From assembly GCA_047967505.1 (NCBI GenBank), contig CM106539.1: 64,000 nucleotides of DNA. One strand, written 5' to 3'. Below the pieces are notes generated by a model. The model was not told where the DNA came from and made no database searches. It worked only from the letters and a program-made list of their open reading frames with translations. Positions 11,240-23,272 of the stretch are shown here, one piece after another (positions within the stretch are counted from its first letter, which is position 1; every line of letters begins with the position of its first letter). The stretch comes from Dipteris shenzhenensis (Eukaryota > Polypodiophyta > Polypodiopsida > Gleicheniales). The position numbers and the translations under genes are program-made.

Positions 11240-11486
11240 CTTGGGGGAGTCACTTTGTATAAATCCTCTATATCACATGCGTTCAAGGCCTACTTGTAAA
11301 ATCCCCTATCTATGTAAATTTTCCATTAAAAAATGTACCCTTTATCTATATAAATATGTACTTTTTTTCCAAAATTCTTTTAAATACTCCCTTATGTAAA
11401 TTATTTTTTGTGAAACTTAAAGATTAGAAATATCCTTCTATTGAGTTCACATGATAGGGTTACACATGATGATTGACCCCCTTGAG
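11240..11486. mobile_element. hAT-like MITE, copy 1
   Basis: This 247-bp element starts CTTGGGGGAGTCACTTTGTA and ends TGATTGACCCCCTTGAG. It is flanked by the exact 8-bp duplication CAGTGCAT (11232-11239 and 11487-11494). An 8-bp duplication with short G-rich inverted termini is characteristic of the hAT superfamily. The interior is AT-rich and non-coding. It aligns over its full length with the copy at 58855-59101 (shared TATATCACATGCGTTCAAGG, CTTATGT and GATAGGGTTACA blocks). Confidence 0.85.
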
Positions 11487-11494
11487 CAGTGCAT

Positions 11495-13756
11495 TCGGCT
11501 CTTTAGGTGATTCCATTCTAGCATCCATCACTAATGCTTTCACCTTTGAAATAGAGTATATCTTGGGCTCATTTCCATAGTTCAGAACATCACATCAGTC
11601 TTTAGGATATTCCATCGGTTCAGCCATGCTGCATTGCACCACCCTTGGATTCAGTTCTTACCACCTTCGATCAATAGATCATTCCTCATCATGAGGATAT
11701 TCATGCATCAGTTTGGTCCTAACCCAATGTAGTGGACATCATCAGGTTTAGCCATAGCACAACCTGGGGAGACTCATTGTTTCAGCATCATATAGTTATG
11801 GCTATCATATATAGTCCATACTTGATGCATATTAGTGATTGAATCTAGGATTTTAGATTAGCATTCAGTACTGCATATGCCTCAGGGACATTCTATGCAT
11901 TATCAGTTGTATTTTAGGCTTCTAGGAGTTCTTGTATATGCACTGAGACATGAAGTTGGGGGTAATAAACTTCACGCACCTCTTCACTTTTGATTTGAGT
12001 GATAGAGATATTCATCATTGGGGAGGGGACATTGAAAAGAAGATTTTATACCAAGAGACCACCCCATACTATCCTCCCTTAGTTGAGAATGAAGATGGTA
12101 ACATCCCAAGTGATGTTGTACTCAAGCATAGGGAGAAGGAAAGGATCAGCGGAGGCCATAACCTTAGCAAGCCGATTTGCGCCAAAGAGAAGAGTGATAT
12201 GATGTTGAAAGAAGATCTTGCAACTCAACATGACATGAACTGATATACATTGAGGAGTTTGAAGGGATGATTGGGTTGGATGGGTAGGTTCCAAGAAAAC
12301 ATTGCATCTCCTTCATAGATAGCTTTACAATTACCTCAAAACACTCTCCAAAATATCATGAGACACAAAGACCCATAAATTTCAGCAAAGATATGATATT
12401 AAATATTCAAAAACGTATTAAGATGTGCCTTGAATTGGGCTTCGCTGTGATATAAGTTTCATAAGAAACAGAGAAGCGGTCGAAAAGATATGGACAGTTT
12501 ATTGGATGGGGGTAAAAACTGTCTGAAAAAGAAATAGTCACACATAGAGAGTCATAGATTTTTGGTTTGACATACAATACAATAATTGAAGACCCAAGAT
12601 GATGCTTCTTGAAGAAAGCTTCGCGTTGATATAAGTTTCATCCAAATCGAACCACCGAGTGAAAAGTTATGAGCAAAATACTGACAGGGGGTCAAACTGT
12701 CATGAAAAACACCTACTCCTTCTACTGGTGCCGACTTGGGAGAATACTACCTCCATGCTTGGACTTCATCAATTATCCAAGTCCCATAGAGGTCGCCTAG
12801 GAGGGAAGAAAGAGCCCCCTTTGTGGCTTGGGAAATAAATAAACCATGTATGCGCAATGAGCAGCCGAATAGACAACACTTTTGAGCACTTTGGAAGAGA
12901 AAGCAATGGAAATAAAGGAAGAGACACTCAAGAGAGAGAACTTGAAGTGACCTTCATTACCAATAGAGTGAGACTCCACTCTAATGCAACTCAAAATACT
13001 ATAAACACAAGGGAGAAGAAGAGGTTTCATACATACAAGAGGGAGCGAAAGCTCCAAGACTACTCATAGAGAGAGAATAAACTAGAGAGAGATGGACTGA
13101 AGAGTCTACATAAGAGAATATCTACAAGAGGGAGAGAAGGCTCATGGAAGAGGCTTGAGGAGACTAGAGCTACAGCAAAATGAGGCCTAATGGTGGAAGA
13201 GATGATGAACAAGGGAGAGGAGGGAGTCTTTTATAGAGATTTTGTAACCCTCCTTCACCCATTTACATTTTTGGCTACTCTTGCCATGTGTCCCATTAAA
13301 AGATGCTCAAGACTCTTAAAGTATTGAGAAAGTCAAGCGTCTCCCCACATGGAGCCCATAGTGACCCTCTCTTTTCCATATGTCCACATCCTCCTTATAC
13401 CACATAGAAATTCTAGAAGCATTCCTCTTGACTCCACACTCTTCCACATGCCTTCCACACGCTTGGCATGTGACCTCTCTTATATTATTGGAACACATGA
13501 ACATGAGCCCACCTCTTTATATGACTCACTCTTCCTTTTTTCTAAAAACCCCATAATATCCCATACACAAATAACTCTCACCCCATACCAAGGTATTTAT
13601 CATTCATACACATGGTATTTACAATGATCCATTCCACTCATCCTCTCAATCCCATACAATATCTTAGAAAATAGAAATAAGTGAGAGCCACTAGGCTATC
13701 ACTTGATACTCAAACTCTTATCAAACATAGAAGAAAACAATACCAATGCCAAAAAA
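11495..13756. other. Non-coding stretch with a diverged internal repeat
   Basis: No recognisable gene; the 97-codon plus frame at 11950-12243 is unassigned. Two segments, about 12439-12530 and 12622-12708, are diverged copies of each other (CTTCGC, GATATAAGTTTCAT, GGGGGT, AAACTGTC in the same order). From 12860 to 13220 the DNA is purine-rich (GAGAGAGA clusters). An 18-nt poly(A) run lies at about 13757. Confidence 0.5.
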
Positions 13757-13807
13757 AAAAAAAAAAAATTTGGCGTCACACTGCCCTCTACTTACCTAGT
13801 GCAATTT

Positions 13808-13820
13808 AAGAGGGGGTGTT
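13808..13820 (+). promoter_or_regulatory. Possible polypurine tract and 3' LTR start
   Basis: AAGAGGGGG is followed immediately by TGTTGAGG, the usual junction of a copia polypurine tract and a 3' LTR. CTAACCTAACCCTAAGGGG and a TATATAT box follow, as expected inside an LTR. No matching 5' LTR was found in the window, so this may be the tail of a deleted element. Confidence 0.4.
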
Positions 13821-13984
13821 GAGGATGGTGTAAGTTGCACCATCTACATAGGGCATTAGGATAAATCCTAACCTAACCCTAAGGGGTCCACATATATATC
13901 TTCATGTTCATGTTCAATACAACTTAGTGTATAAGTAGCTATATCGTGTGCACTCCTCTCTCTCCCCCTCTCCCTCACTGCCGC

Positions 13985-14310
13985 TATCATTAAAGTCTTA
14001 AATATCTTAAAGTCTTGAATATCTTAAGGTTTGAAGTCCTAAAGTCTAAAAGTATTGAATATCTTAAAGACTTAAAGGCTTAAATTCTTGAATAGCTTAA
14101 AAACCCATCCCAATCCAATACAAGGAATTCCCTCATTGCCATAAAAAATGCCTCACTACATATTTCCATAACAAATGCCTCACACTCAGTTGCAAGTGGT
14201 GCTATACTAAAACCCCATCATGATCTCTTCCAAGGAATTAAAGTCTTAATATCTTAAAGACTTAAAATCTTAATATCTTAAAGGCTTGAAGTCCTAAATA
14301 TTTTAAAGTA
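13985..14310. repeat. Minisatellite, TAAAGTCTTGAATATCT-type 17-bp unit
   Basis: Degenerate units (TTAAAGTCTTAAATATC, TTAAAGTCTTGAATATC, TTAAAGACTTAAAGGC) fill 13985-14110 and recur at 14235-14310, separated by about 120 bp of other sequence. Confidence 0.7.
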
Positions 14311-14344
14311 TCTGCATGGTAAAAAATTATTGTTGAATGGCACA

Positions 14345-15191
14345 AATTTTACCTATCAAATACCATCTTGTGAAATCATGTACCCAAGTATGGCACCAAC
14401 TTAAAAAAAATAACACTCTTAGCTAGATTAAGTGAGATGCTTGCTTGCATGTAATGTTGAAACATCTTTTCCAAAAAGCTTAGATGGTCATCATCTATAT
14501 AGTATACACAAAAATCATCCAAATAAATGCTATGAACTCGGTTAGATAGTCTCAAGAAGTTTCTATCATGAACTTCTAAAAGGTTGATGGTGTATTCCTT
14601 AATCCAAAAGGCATAACACAGCTTGCATAAACACTTCACTCAGTGATGAATGCAGTCTTAGATTGATGTTCTAGAGATATAATGATTTGATTAAAGCCAT
14701 TGTAACCATCCATAAATAAATGCATTTCAAGCCCTACAACCTGATCTAAGATCCCATCTGTAAATGGTATTGGATTCAATCAGTCAATAATAGTTGAGCA
14801 TTCAATTTTTGTTAATCGACATATACTCATAGTTTACAAAATTTTTTTGGCACTACCACAATGGGAAATAAGAAATCATTGCAATCAATAGCATAAATGA
14901 ACCTTACTTGGAGAATTTGATTTAATTTAGCTTTTACCTGCTTCTATGTTGACATAACTCAGGTGGGACTACAAAAAGATCAATATAATTCCAAGAAAAA
15001 ATGTCTTTCTATCTGGTGAAAAGTTCTTTGACAAATTGAAGTTTCTTGGAAGAAAGATTGGCACTCATTATAAATGATATCCAATCTGTACCAAACTCTA
15101 TGAGTACATAGTATTTCCCCCCCAATAGTTTCATGAGGTAGCTTAACATTTTTTTGATCATTAAAGCAATATTAAAAAGTCCTAACAACAT
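14345..15191 (-). pseudogene. Ty3/gypsy reverse transcriptase remnant
   Basis: Reading the minus strand downward from 15191, the pre-RT segment ends KDIFSWNYIDL then VVPPELCQH (near 14940), a typical gypsy phrase. Next come QVVGLEMHLFMDGYNGFNQI (near 14730), KTAFIT, VMPFGLRNTPSTF (near 14600) and IYLDDFCVYYIDDDHLSFLE. The last contains the YLDD polymerase motif (near 14510). LNLAKSVIFF and LGT close it. Frameshifts and stops separate the blocks and part of the palm is missing. No integrase or LTR was identified nearby. Confidence 0.8.
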
Positions 15192-15703
15192 AGTAAAATT
15201 TTGATGCCTTTATTGATGCTTTTATTGATGGAAATATTGACTCTGGTAAGTTTCAAAAGAGCTTATTGATAGAAATATTGACATAATAGAGCACTGCCAA
15301 AAATCTAGATCTATATCATGCAACTTTTGTCATTGAGCTAGGATTATATAATAACATAGTGATCGAATAGGAAAGTGTTCTTTTTGTAGTTGTCTTCAAG
15401 CTCATCAAAATCCAAAGAAGAGACTAGTAGAGAAATTCTTTATCAATGAGTCTTATGTGATTGTATGTGATGTAGAAGACAAATAAGGAGACTATGCACC
15501 ATATTAATCACACACATAAAGAGACATGGTCACTTCTAGCCTTTACCTGAGGTTGTGTTGAATGATGAGATATTTTTTTTGGGTTAGTTTGTGAGTTGAT
15601 TCACTAAATTATTTTCATGTACTATAATTCCATTCTTGTGTGTGAGTTTTTTATTTGATTCATTAAATTCTTTTCATGCAAGGGAATCAATGCTAACTCT
15701 ACT
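15192..15703. other. No gene recognised
   Basis: AT-rich DNA between the gypsy remnant and the copia 2 LTR. It may hold upstream protease sequence of the gypsy element, but nothing clear is seen. A near-duplicate phrase (CATTAAATTCTTTTCATG / CACTAAATTATTTTCATG) occurs near 15600 and 15660. Confidence 0.4.
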
Positions 15704-16375
15704 TGTAAGCCCCCCATATGAGGAGAAGGCATTTGAGTAGCTCAGTTATCTGGTAGGTCCTCATTTGGACACTAGATGGGGGCCATGTGTGGCCTAATGG
15801 CTGGACGGCTTCAGATAGAGTTGGCACACTGCCAACTAGGCTACATGCAAGTGTGGGAAGGCATCCCTTGACTGACCGCATTGAGGGTAGATGGAGCATT
15901 TCCCGGGGCAACCCACTCTCGGGTTGCGGGGCCCGTTTGGAGCCTCATATGATCTCGGATGGCTCTGGGCCGAATGGAGACTGTAGGTTAGTTGCTTTGT
16001 TTTGCACACCGGTTCTATCGTATGGTCGGTGGCCTATTTTGGGACCGACCCCCAGTCGACCGTTTTGGGTGGACTACGATTACCCAATTGAGCCTAACCG
16101 ACTACGACTGGTGGCTATATAAGAGCAAGCCCGTGAAGCCCATTTCATCACGAGCTACAACAACCCTGATTCCTTAGCATCTAGCCTCCGTCTTCTAATG
16201 TTTCCAGCTTGCCATCGAAGTTTTTTTCATAGGAGCGCACGGTTGGGAGGCAGCGCCATCTATTGTATTAGTTCTACAGTAATCAAATTTTTGATTCTCC
16301 ATACTATCTTGTTTTCTCTCTTGCGTACGAGATCCTGTTATCTGTTGAGCACAGACGTTGTATTATTTTCTTACA
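15704..16375 (+). repeat. 5' LTR of copia element 2
   Basis: This 672-bp LTR begins TGTAAG and ends CTTACA, a perfect 6-bp inverted terminal pair, directly abutting the primer site. A TATA box (GGCTATATAAGAG) lies at about 16112. CTTGTTTTCTCTCTTGCG near the end is typical of the U5 side. No second copy lies in the window. Confidence 0.8.
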
Positions 16376-16387
16376 TGGTATCAGAGT
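16376..16387 (+). promoter_or_regulatory. Primer-binding site (initiator tRNA-Met), copia element 2
   Basis: TGGTATCAGAGT immediately follows the CA end of the LTR. It is one base from the canonical TGGTATCAGAGC. Confidence 0.85.
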
Positions 16388-16445
16388 TTGGACTCTAGCA
16401 AGAAGATTTGGTAGTGTGTTTCTGTTTGCTAGCAGATTGTGGGAG

Positions 16446-17543
16446 ATGGCCCAGCCCGCAAGACTGCAAATCCCATCGTTCGGCAAAAGCGGAAAGTTGG
16501 ATGGCTCTAACTATTCACTCTAGAAGTTCAAGATGAAGACCATCCTAAGCACATATGAGCTTTGGGACACTGCTACTAGGGTGGACATGAGGCCAGTTGC
16601 GAGACCGGATCTAGCCAATGCAGGACAACAGATAGTACCAACTGCAGATGAGATTCTTGTGTGGACAAGAAGAAATGCAGATGCACTGTGTTCTATTATT
16701 TGCAGTGTTAGTGATTCCATCATGACATTAATTCAACATGTCACCACAGCGGAGGAGGCATGGACAGTCTTGAAAAATCCTCGGAAAAATCAGTACAAGA
16801 CCACGAATCAGACACAGATTCAGAATCTGGAGACTCAACTCATGAACAAGAAGTTGTCTAAGTTTGAACCGGTAGAGAAGTTCATCACTAGGGTGAAGAA
16901 TCTACGCGATCAGATGACTGCGATTGGCATCACCATCACCAATGAGAATCTAGCATGAAGGTGCATACGGATTCTCCCACCAAAGTACGATGGTCTTGTT
17001 ACAACACTGAATACGCAAAACAGAAATCCACCCCTCAACTTTGAGGATTTTAGCACGATGCTTTTGGAGGAGGAGATGCATCAAAAGACAAAGATTAGAG
17101 AAGATTTGGCTTTCTACGCTGGATCAAAGAAAGGTAAGGGTAAGGACTTTGGTAACCCATCTTCTTCTGATGATAAAAAGAGAAAGAAGAAGATCAAGTG
17201 CTTCTATTGCAACAAGGCAAGGCACAAGCAGAATGAGTGTCGAAAGAAGATTGCAGATGAGAAGAACGGAGTAAAGAAAGAGTCAAGCAATAGCACACAG
17301 GCAGTACCAGTAGAGTTGTTCATCACAATTGAGGAGATTTGCACAGAGGTAGTTCATGTACCTACAGATGAATTGTGGATCATTGACAGTGGTGAATTGT
17401 ACCACATGACCAATCAGAAGGATTGGTATACCTCTCCACAGCCGGTAGGGAATGACATACTGATAGCAGTCGGCAATGATGCAAAATGTCTAGCAAAAGG
17501 AAAAGGTACGATTGCTCTCAAGTCAGATGGAGTTGTAAAATAG
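16446..17543 (+). pseudogene. Copia 2 Gag and protease region
   Basis: One frame runs from ATG 16446 (MAQPARLQIPSFGKSGKLDG) to TAG 17541. It is interrupted by TAG at 16521, where a Trp is usual, and TGA at 16956. It contains the CCHC knuckle CFYCNKARHKQNEC (about 17200-17241), a basic linker and the protease motif LWIIDSGELYHM (about 17371-17406), where Glu replaces the usual Ala after DSG. The same frame resumes after the TAG into the integrase zinc region, as in an intact Gag-Pol. Confidence 0.85.
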
Positions 17544-18570
17544 TTGTCTGATGTTCTTTATATGCTAGATATCAAGAGGAACTTGTTGTCCGTTTCTGTG
17601 ATCACGGATCGGGACCTCAAAGTTCACTTTGATAAGAATGGTGCACAAATTTCGGATCTTCAAGGGAAGGTCATTGGTAAAGGTACATGGCACAACAACA
17701 TTTACGAACTCTCAGCTTTCAGTGCTCGAGCAGATGTGAAGAACACTAAGCTGTGGCATGAGAGGTTTGGTCATCTAAACCTTAGTTCTTTGAAGGAGAT
17801 GCATAAAAGTGGAATGATTGCAGACCTACCAGAAATTTCATATCTGCCTGATGTATGTGAAGTTGCATGATGGGCAAGCAGCATCGGCATCCCTTTCCTA
17901 AAGAGGCTAGCAGGGCAAAGGCTCCTCTAGAGCTCGTTCACATGGACCTCTGCAGAAAGATGGAGACAGAAGCTTTGGGTGGTTCCTACTACTTCATGAT
18001 GCTAATTGACGACTACAGTAGAAGGATATGGATATACTTCCTGAAGACTAAAGACGAGGCTTTTAGTAGGTTCAAGGAATGGCATGTAATGTTCGAGAAA
18101 GAAACGGGGATGAAGGTGAAGAAGTTGAGATCCAACAGAGGTGGAGAGTTCACATCAAGTGAATTCAAAAGTTACTACAAAAGTCACGGAATCAAGAGGC
18201 AGAAACCCCCGCCACATACATCACAGCAAAATGGAGTAGTAGAATGCAAGATGCGTGTCATCTATAAAATGGGCCGGAGTATGATGAAAGGGAAAGATTT
18301 GCCAAAGACTTTCTGGGCTGAAGCATGTAACACTGGAGTTTACATCCTGAATCGTAGCTACACAAAGGCTGTGAATGGGATGACTCCACTGCAAGCCTTT
18401 TCTGGTAAGAAACCTTCAGCTACACATTTCAGAGTTTTTGGATGTTTGTGCATGTCCCTGATGCTACCAAGACCAAATGGGAACCGAAGAGCCAGAAGTG
18501 TATTTTCTTGGGCTACAGTGAAGTGGCGAAGGGTTACTATCTCTATAACCCTGTTACCAAGAAGGTAATT
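17544..18570 (+). pseudogene. Copia 2 integrase, frameshifted, catalytic Asp lost
   Basis: The zinc-binding region is clear: LWHERFGHLNLSSL (about 17752) and the first Cys of its CXXC near 17857. A one-base deletion near 17863 removes the second Cys and shifts the frame. The core follows in the next frame: LVHMDLC with the first catalytic Asp (about 17940), MLIDDYSRRIWIYF, RSNRGGEF (about 18130), where Asn replaces the second catalytic Asp, and QQNGVVECKMR with the Glu (about 18230). A second frameshift near 18445 leads to GYYLYNPVTKKVIVSRDVVF. Confidence 0.85.
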
Positions 18571-19545
18571 GTAAGTCGCGATGTGGTCTTCTCAGAACAG
18601 CCGCATCAATTGGAGGAGGATGCTTCCTTCCCAAACAACCAAGACCAGGATATCCATCCAGTACCACCACCAACAGTAGACCGAACTCCCCCAACAGTGC
18701 TTGGGAGGATTCAAGACAAAGAAGATGAAGAAGAGCCTGTAGAGCCACAACGGCAACAGCCATTCCCAAAGTGGGTAAAGTAGCTTTTGGATGGTAGAGA
18801 ACCTCCAGCCATTGAGGAGAAATCATCCGAACACCGCCGGTCCAAGAGATTAGAGGAGCAAAGAAGGGCGCAGGAACACTTGGTCAACTATGCTTTGATG
18901 ATAGAAGTGATCCGTGCTGATGAACCCATGTCTTGAAGAGGCATAGGGTGATGATAGGTGGATGGAGGCTATGGAGTCGGAGTATGGCTCCATAATGAAG
19001 AGCAACACTTGGGACCTTGTGGATCGACCACCAAAACACAAGGTAATCAGAACTAAGTGGGTGTACAAGACCAAGTACAAGTTCGACAGCACGTTGGATA
19101 AGTACAAGGCTTGGCTTGTGGCAAAAGGATTTGCACAGGTACATGGTTTTGATTATCAAGATAATTTTGCTCCCACAGCTCGACTAACCACAATTTGCAG
19201 TGTTTTGGCTTTAGCTACCTAGGGAAGTTGGCCCGTGTTTCAGATGGATGTGAAATCCTCCTTTTTGAATGGAGATCTCAAGGAGGAGGTATACGTGGAA
19301 CAACCACCAGGTTTTGAGATCCCCGGTTCAGAAGGTAAAGTTTGCAAACTAAAGAAGGCACTTTACGGGCTGAAACAGGCCCCACGAGCGTGGTACCAGT
19401 GAATTGATGCCTACTTTCTACAAAACGGGTTTAGGAGGAGCCCATCTGATGCAAATTTGTATATTTTCAGAGAAGGAGGCAGGTGTATGTTCGTGGTCCT
19501 TTATGTGGACGACCTTGTCATAACATGTTCCCAAGACATTTGACA
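18571..19545 (+). pseudogene. Copia 2 linker and N-terminal reverse transcriptase
   Basis: A Pro/Glu-rich linker (about 18600-18900) is followed by a frameshift near 18930. Reverse transcriptase then begins with MEAMESEYGSIMKSNTWDLV and KVIRTKWVYKTKY. It continues as KAWLVAKGFAQ, DYQDNFAPTARL, a TAG at 19220, [33 protein letters not shown], a TGA near 19402, and the catalytic LYVDDLVITC (about 19500-19530). Similarity ends at about 19545, so the thumb and RNase H are gone. Confidence 0.85.
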
Positions 19546-20943
19546 ATCCCTATGCTTTGCACATTTTTAAGGAAGGAAGCATTAAGTTTATTTTATTAAT
19601 TTGGTGATATTTTTATGTTCTTTCAATAGTTTGTGTGAGAAAGCAAAATTTAATTTGAACAGTAATAATGAGTTCATGCTACTACCTATAACAACCTAAG
19701 TTGTATCATGTAGTTTTTCGAAAGAAAATACAAGTTCAAAGAAAAGGAAAAACTTGTGGACTTCTTGATTTTTCAAAATAGACAAATATTCTATGATGTA
19801 GTCAAGGTCCTTATTAATTTGTGGACACAATGTGAAAAATTTTCTTGAATTCAAGAAGTTTAAAAAATTTAACTACGCAAAAAATGACATTTTTATAAAA
19901 AGTTGTAATTTTTTACAAATTTTTAAGGGAATCTTAAAACTGATGCCAATGTTAGGTACCCAAAATAGATGTTACATACTTTTAGAGCCTTTGGGTCAAT
20001 ATCATTTTCAAGTAAAAGGAATTATGTGTGCCATGCATGGTTATCCTCAATTGCATGATTACTTAGGTATAGAAGTTATATTCCTCTCAATTCACCAAAA
20101 ATTGATTGGCAATTGAATGTGTTCTTTCAACTCTCAAGACTGCTTTCTTGTGTCCTATCATTTTAATAGGTCTCCAAGTGTTTGGATACCACACATGTCC
20201 AAATTTTGAGATATTTTGTGCAATCCGTTAACTGATTTGGTTAACGATATGCCACTTCCGATTGGTAATGTTACTTGATGGACAAAATTCCAAGTCCATA
20301 GAGCTAAGATTGTGCCTTGGAGCCAAATGAGCCCAAGATGATTGTAAAGAATGAGGAAAGAGAGTGGTATAAATAGAATAGGGTTGACCCTCCCTTCAAA
20401 ACGTGGCATGTATAAAAGGCAAAATGGTTGACTTTGGTCTTCACTTGTTGGTTGCACACATTGGATTACAAGCTCTCTTTCTCCTTTATTGAGTTGTCTA
20501 ATGTTTCCTCAGCGTGCCTGTTGTGAATGCCATGTTCTCTTCTCCTCTTCCCAAGCTCTTCCCTTCTTCTCCCCCTCTCCATTCTATACTTCCCTCTCCC
20601 CTCCCTCTTATTCTCCTTATGGATTCATGAGTTCATCTAGTCAAGAGTCTCTAGAGTGGTACTATCATCATTCCTTCAAGATCCCTACCCTCTCCCTACC
20701 ACATGTGAATCACGATTGTACTACACACAATAGGTACTCAAATTTGTTTTTGAAGATTGTAGAGAGCACATGAAATATCTTCCTATGGACCATTCATATT
20801 GAGTGAATCCATATTTTAAGGAGGAAGAACTAGCTTTTATTCCTCCAATCATGAGATCTAGCGATTGGGAGAAAATTTGGCATGATCTACAAGTCCAAAT
20901 ATACACGCCTAGCATGCAACATCATTCCATATTTTACACTCTT
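19546..20943. other. No gene recognised
   Basis: AT-rich non-coding DNA. A plus frame at 20489-20773 (94 codons, Ser/Pro/Tyr-rich) lies 110 bp downstream of a TATA-like GGTATAAATAG (about 20366). The frame resembles nothing I know and a single-exon gene is not supported. Confidence 0.4.
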
Positions 20944-21043
20944 TCCTATTGGAGGCAACATAAGTCACATATCTATTAGACCCAATGCATACCCTATTGG
21001 AGGCAACATGAAGTCACATATCTATTAGACCTAATGCATATAT
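20944..21043. repeat. Tandem duplication of about 53 bp
   Basis: CCTATTGGAGGCAACAT, then AAGTCACATATCTATTAGAC and CAATGCATA, occurs twice in succession with a one-base indel and one substitution. Confidence 0.85.
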
Positions 21044-21312
21044 TTAAAAATATGAAAATTTTTATGAAAACATATGATTGGGGATAGAGACATCCCAAAA
21101 GCATGAGATTACTTGAAAGTGATGAAAACCAAAAGAGCCTTTTGCCCAAAACAAAACCGTTCCAGATGATTTTACCAAATGCACCATAGGTGTTGACAAA
21201 GGCAAAAGAGACCTAGGTGAAGAGTGTTATCACCGGTGTGAAAACTGCAACTAGGTACATGCATAACCTAAGGGTTCCTTTACTTTGAATGGGAAACTAA
21301 GTGGTCTAATTT

Positions 21313-21424
21313 CACAAAAACTCATAACTATCATAATTCAACTACATACCTATAATCTCTCTGATGATCAATATACAATTTTGATTCTATACGCCTACTC
21401 TGTACTTCTATATGGTATCAGAGC
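21313..21424 (+). repeat. LTR 3' end with primer-binding site; homologue at 27388-27498
   Basis: TGGTATCAGAGC at 21413-21424 is a perfect copia-type primer site. The 100 bp before it (ACTCATAACTATCATAATTC onward, CAATATACAATTTTGATTC) match 27388-27498, where no primer site follows. This is the expected picture for a 5' LTR end and a separate LTR copy. The region after the primer site contains no recognisable Gag, so any element here is non-coding (LARD or TRIM type) or deleted. LTR left ends were not found. Confidence 0.5.
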
Positions 21425-22631
21425 CTGCATGGGTCCAAACCACCCACACTTTTTTCTACTTTGGGAGAAAATTATGTCTTGGCATACCATTCTTAAAAAT
21501 CTTCAAGAACTCACGAGCAAACACAATATTCGCTACTACTGATGGAGGTAACATTGACTATCCAACCCCTTAACTGTTTGATGAGCTTGAGGGAGATGAT
21601 GATGTAGTAAAAGATATCTTGCACTCCAGAGGAAATAATGCCCCTTCTCATCATCCCGACACAAAATTGGGTGATGGCTATGCAACCAACCAAAAACCTG
21701 CCAATCCATTAGTGCCTTAAGATCTTGACATAGTTCAAGCAAAAGAATTTCAAGCAAAAGAAGTTCAAGATCTTGACGTAGTTTAAGCAAAATAATTTAT
21801 GCAATCGATGATTGACTCAAAACACAAATATCATATGTCAGATGCAAAAGCAACAATAATTCTTGAGTTTAGGACATGACACACATGAGAAATTCCAAGA
21901 TCAAATTGTTTGATGAACATCAGCGATTAGATTTAGGAAAAAAAGATGAGCCTAGATCTTAAATGCTTTGCCAAGAAAATGATGTCAAATGGTTTGCTTC
22001 TAAAGCTAAATCTTGAGTAAAAGACCCGATCTATGGATATCTCAAAGCTATTTCAATCCGACAAAGACAAACAACACTCCATGTAGCAGTCAGATTTCTA
22101 ACTATGGAAGCTATTTTGACTCTCATTATCTTTTTCATCTCATTGAGGGGGAGAAATGGTATGTTTGGTCAATAGCATGAAAAATTTTGTTCCCTCCAAC
22201 TGCAATCACTCAAAAGCAATCAAGAAATGTGAAAGAGGAAAACAAAGAACCTGACTCTTCTGCTCACAATTCATGTACACATAGATCTGGATAAATTGTA
22301 AATACACACTCACACATATAATTGGCGATTCATCCCCAATTAAGAACTGGTGAATGTATCCACGTACATCATACTCCATTACTCAAAAGACTCTTTGTCT
22401 TATGGGGGAGTATAGGAAATATGAGTAGCATGGTGTGTCTATGAGGGTTATAAGAGACCCCTCTACTGGGTCTCAAGGTTTTGATCCTAGGGTGCCTTTG
22501 ATTCAAGGAATAAAATTATAGACTTTATTTACAAATCTCAATATCTTAATGCCTTTTAAGAAAATTTGAAGTTGGATCTTTAGCATTACTTTTACTTTGA
22601 AAAAATGTTTTTGGTAACTATGCTTTGCATA

Positions 22632-22673
<42 letters not shown>

Positions 22674-23272
22674 GCCTGCCCCCCCCTCCATGTGTGAGTT
22701 TACAAATCTCAATGTTTGTATGTTTTTTAGTAAGTCTTTAAATCCCTAAACCCTCCACTTTAAAATTCAAATCCCCTTAGCCTTGTCTACCAATATTGGC
22801 AATTCAATTTGTAGCTTGCAAGGGGGTATCCTTTTTTATCAACTATTTTTAAATGTTGTAGTGTAAAGATTTCACCAAAATAGTCCTTAAACAAAATTGA
22901 TATTAAAGTTTCATACTGTGCTTAGAAGGATCTCCACCCCTTCACAACTCATTTTATTAATTTTGATCTCAAACATGTGATTGTAGATTGTCCACTAAGA
23001 AGGGGGAGAACCCAATATTCATCATACTGTGCATAGAGCATTCCTAATGCCCAAGTTGTTGCTCAAAATCTCAAATCTTAAAAACAAATATAGCAAATTC
23101 TATCCACTTCATTTGTTTCACTCACATCTATCACTCATCAACTTTTGATACTTTCAATCTTGATTCATTCTATCTCCATTTATCATGCCTCATGCTAAAT
23201 CATCCACTTTGACATTCTCAATATGTGCTCCTTACTCAAAATGGCGAGTCTTAGAGTTGCAGAATTGTAAGG
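21425..23272. other. No gene recognised
   Basis: AT-rich DNA with stops in every frame. A local duplication (CAAGCAAAAGAA, GATCTTGACGTAGTT / GATCTTGACATAGTT) lies at 21720-21785. Nothing else is supportable apart from the (CT)n run. Confidence 0.4.
22633..22672. repeat. (CT)n microsatellite
   Basis: A 40-bp uninterrupted CT run. Confidence 0.95.

Larger units (their letters stand above)
15704..19545 (+). mobile_element. Truncated Ty1/copia retrotransposon 2
   Basis: The order is LTR, primer site, Gag, zinc knuckle, protease, integrase and reverse transcriptase. Recognisable Pol sequence ends abruptly about 40 bp after the YVDD motif. RNase H, polypurine tract and 3' LTR are missing. Four in-frame stops and at least three frameshifts were found. 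Its Gag and LTR differ from element 1, so it belongs to a separate lineage. Confidence 0.9.
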
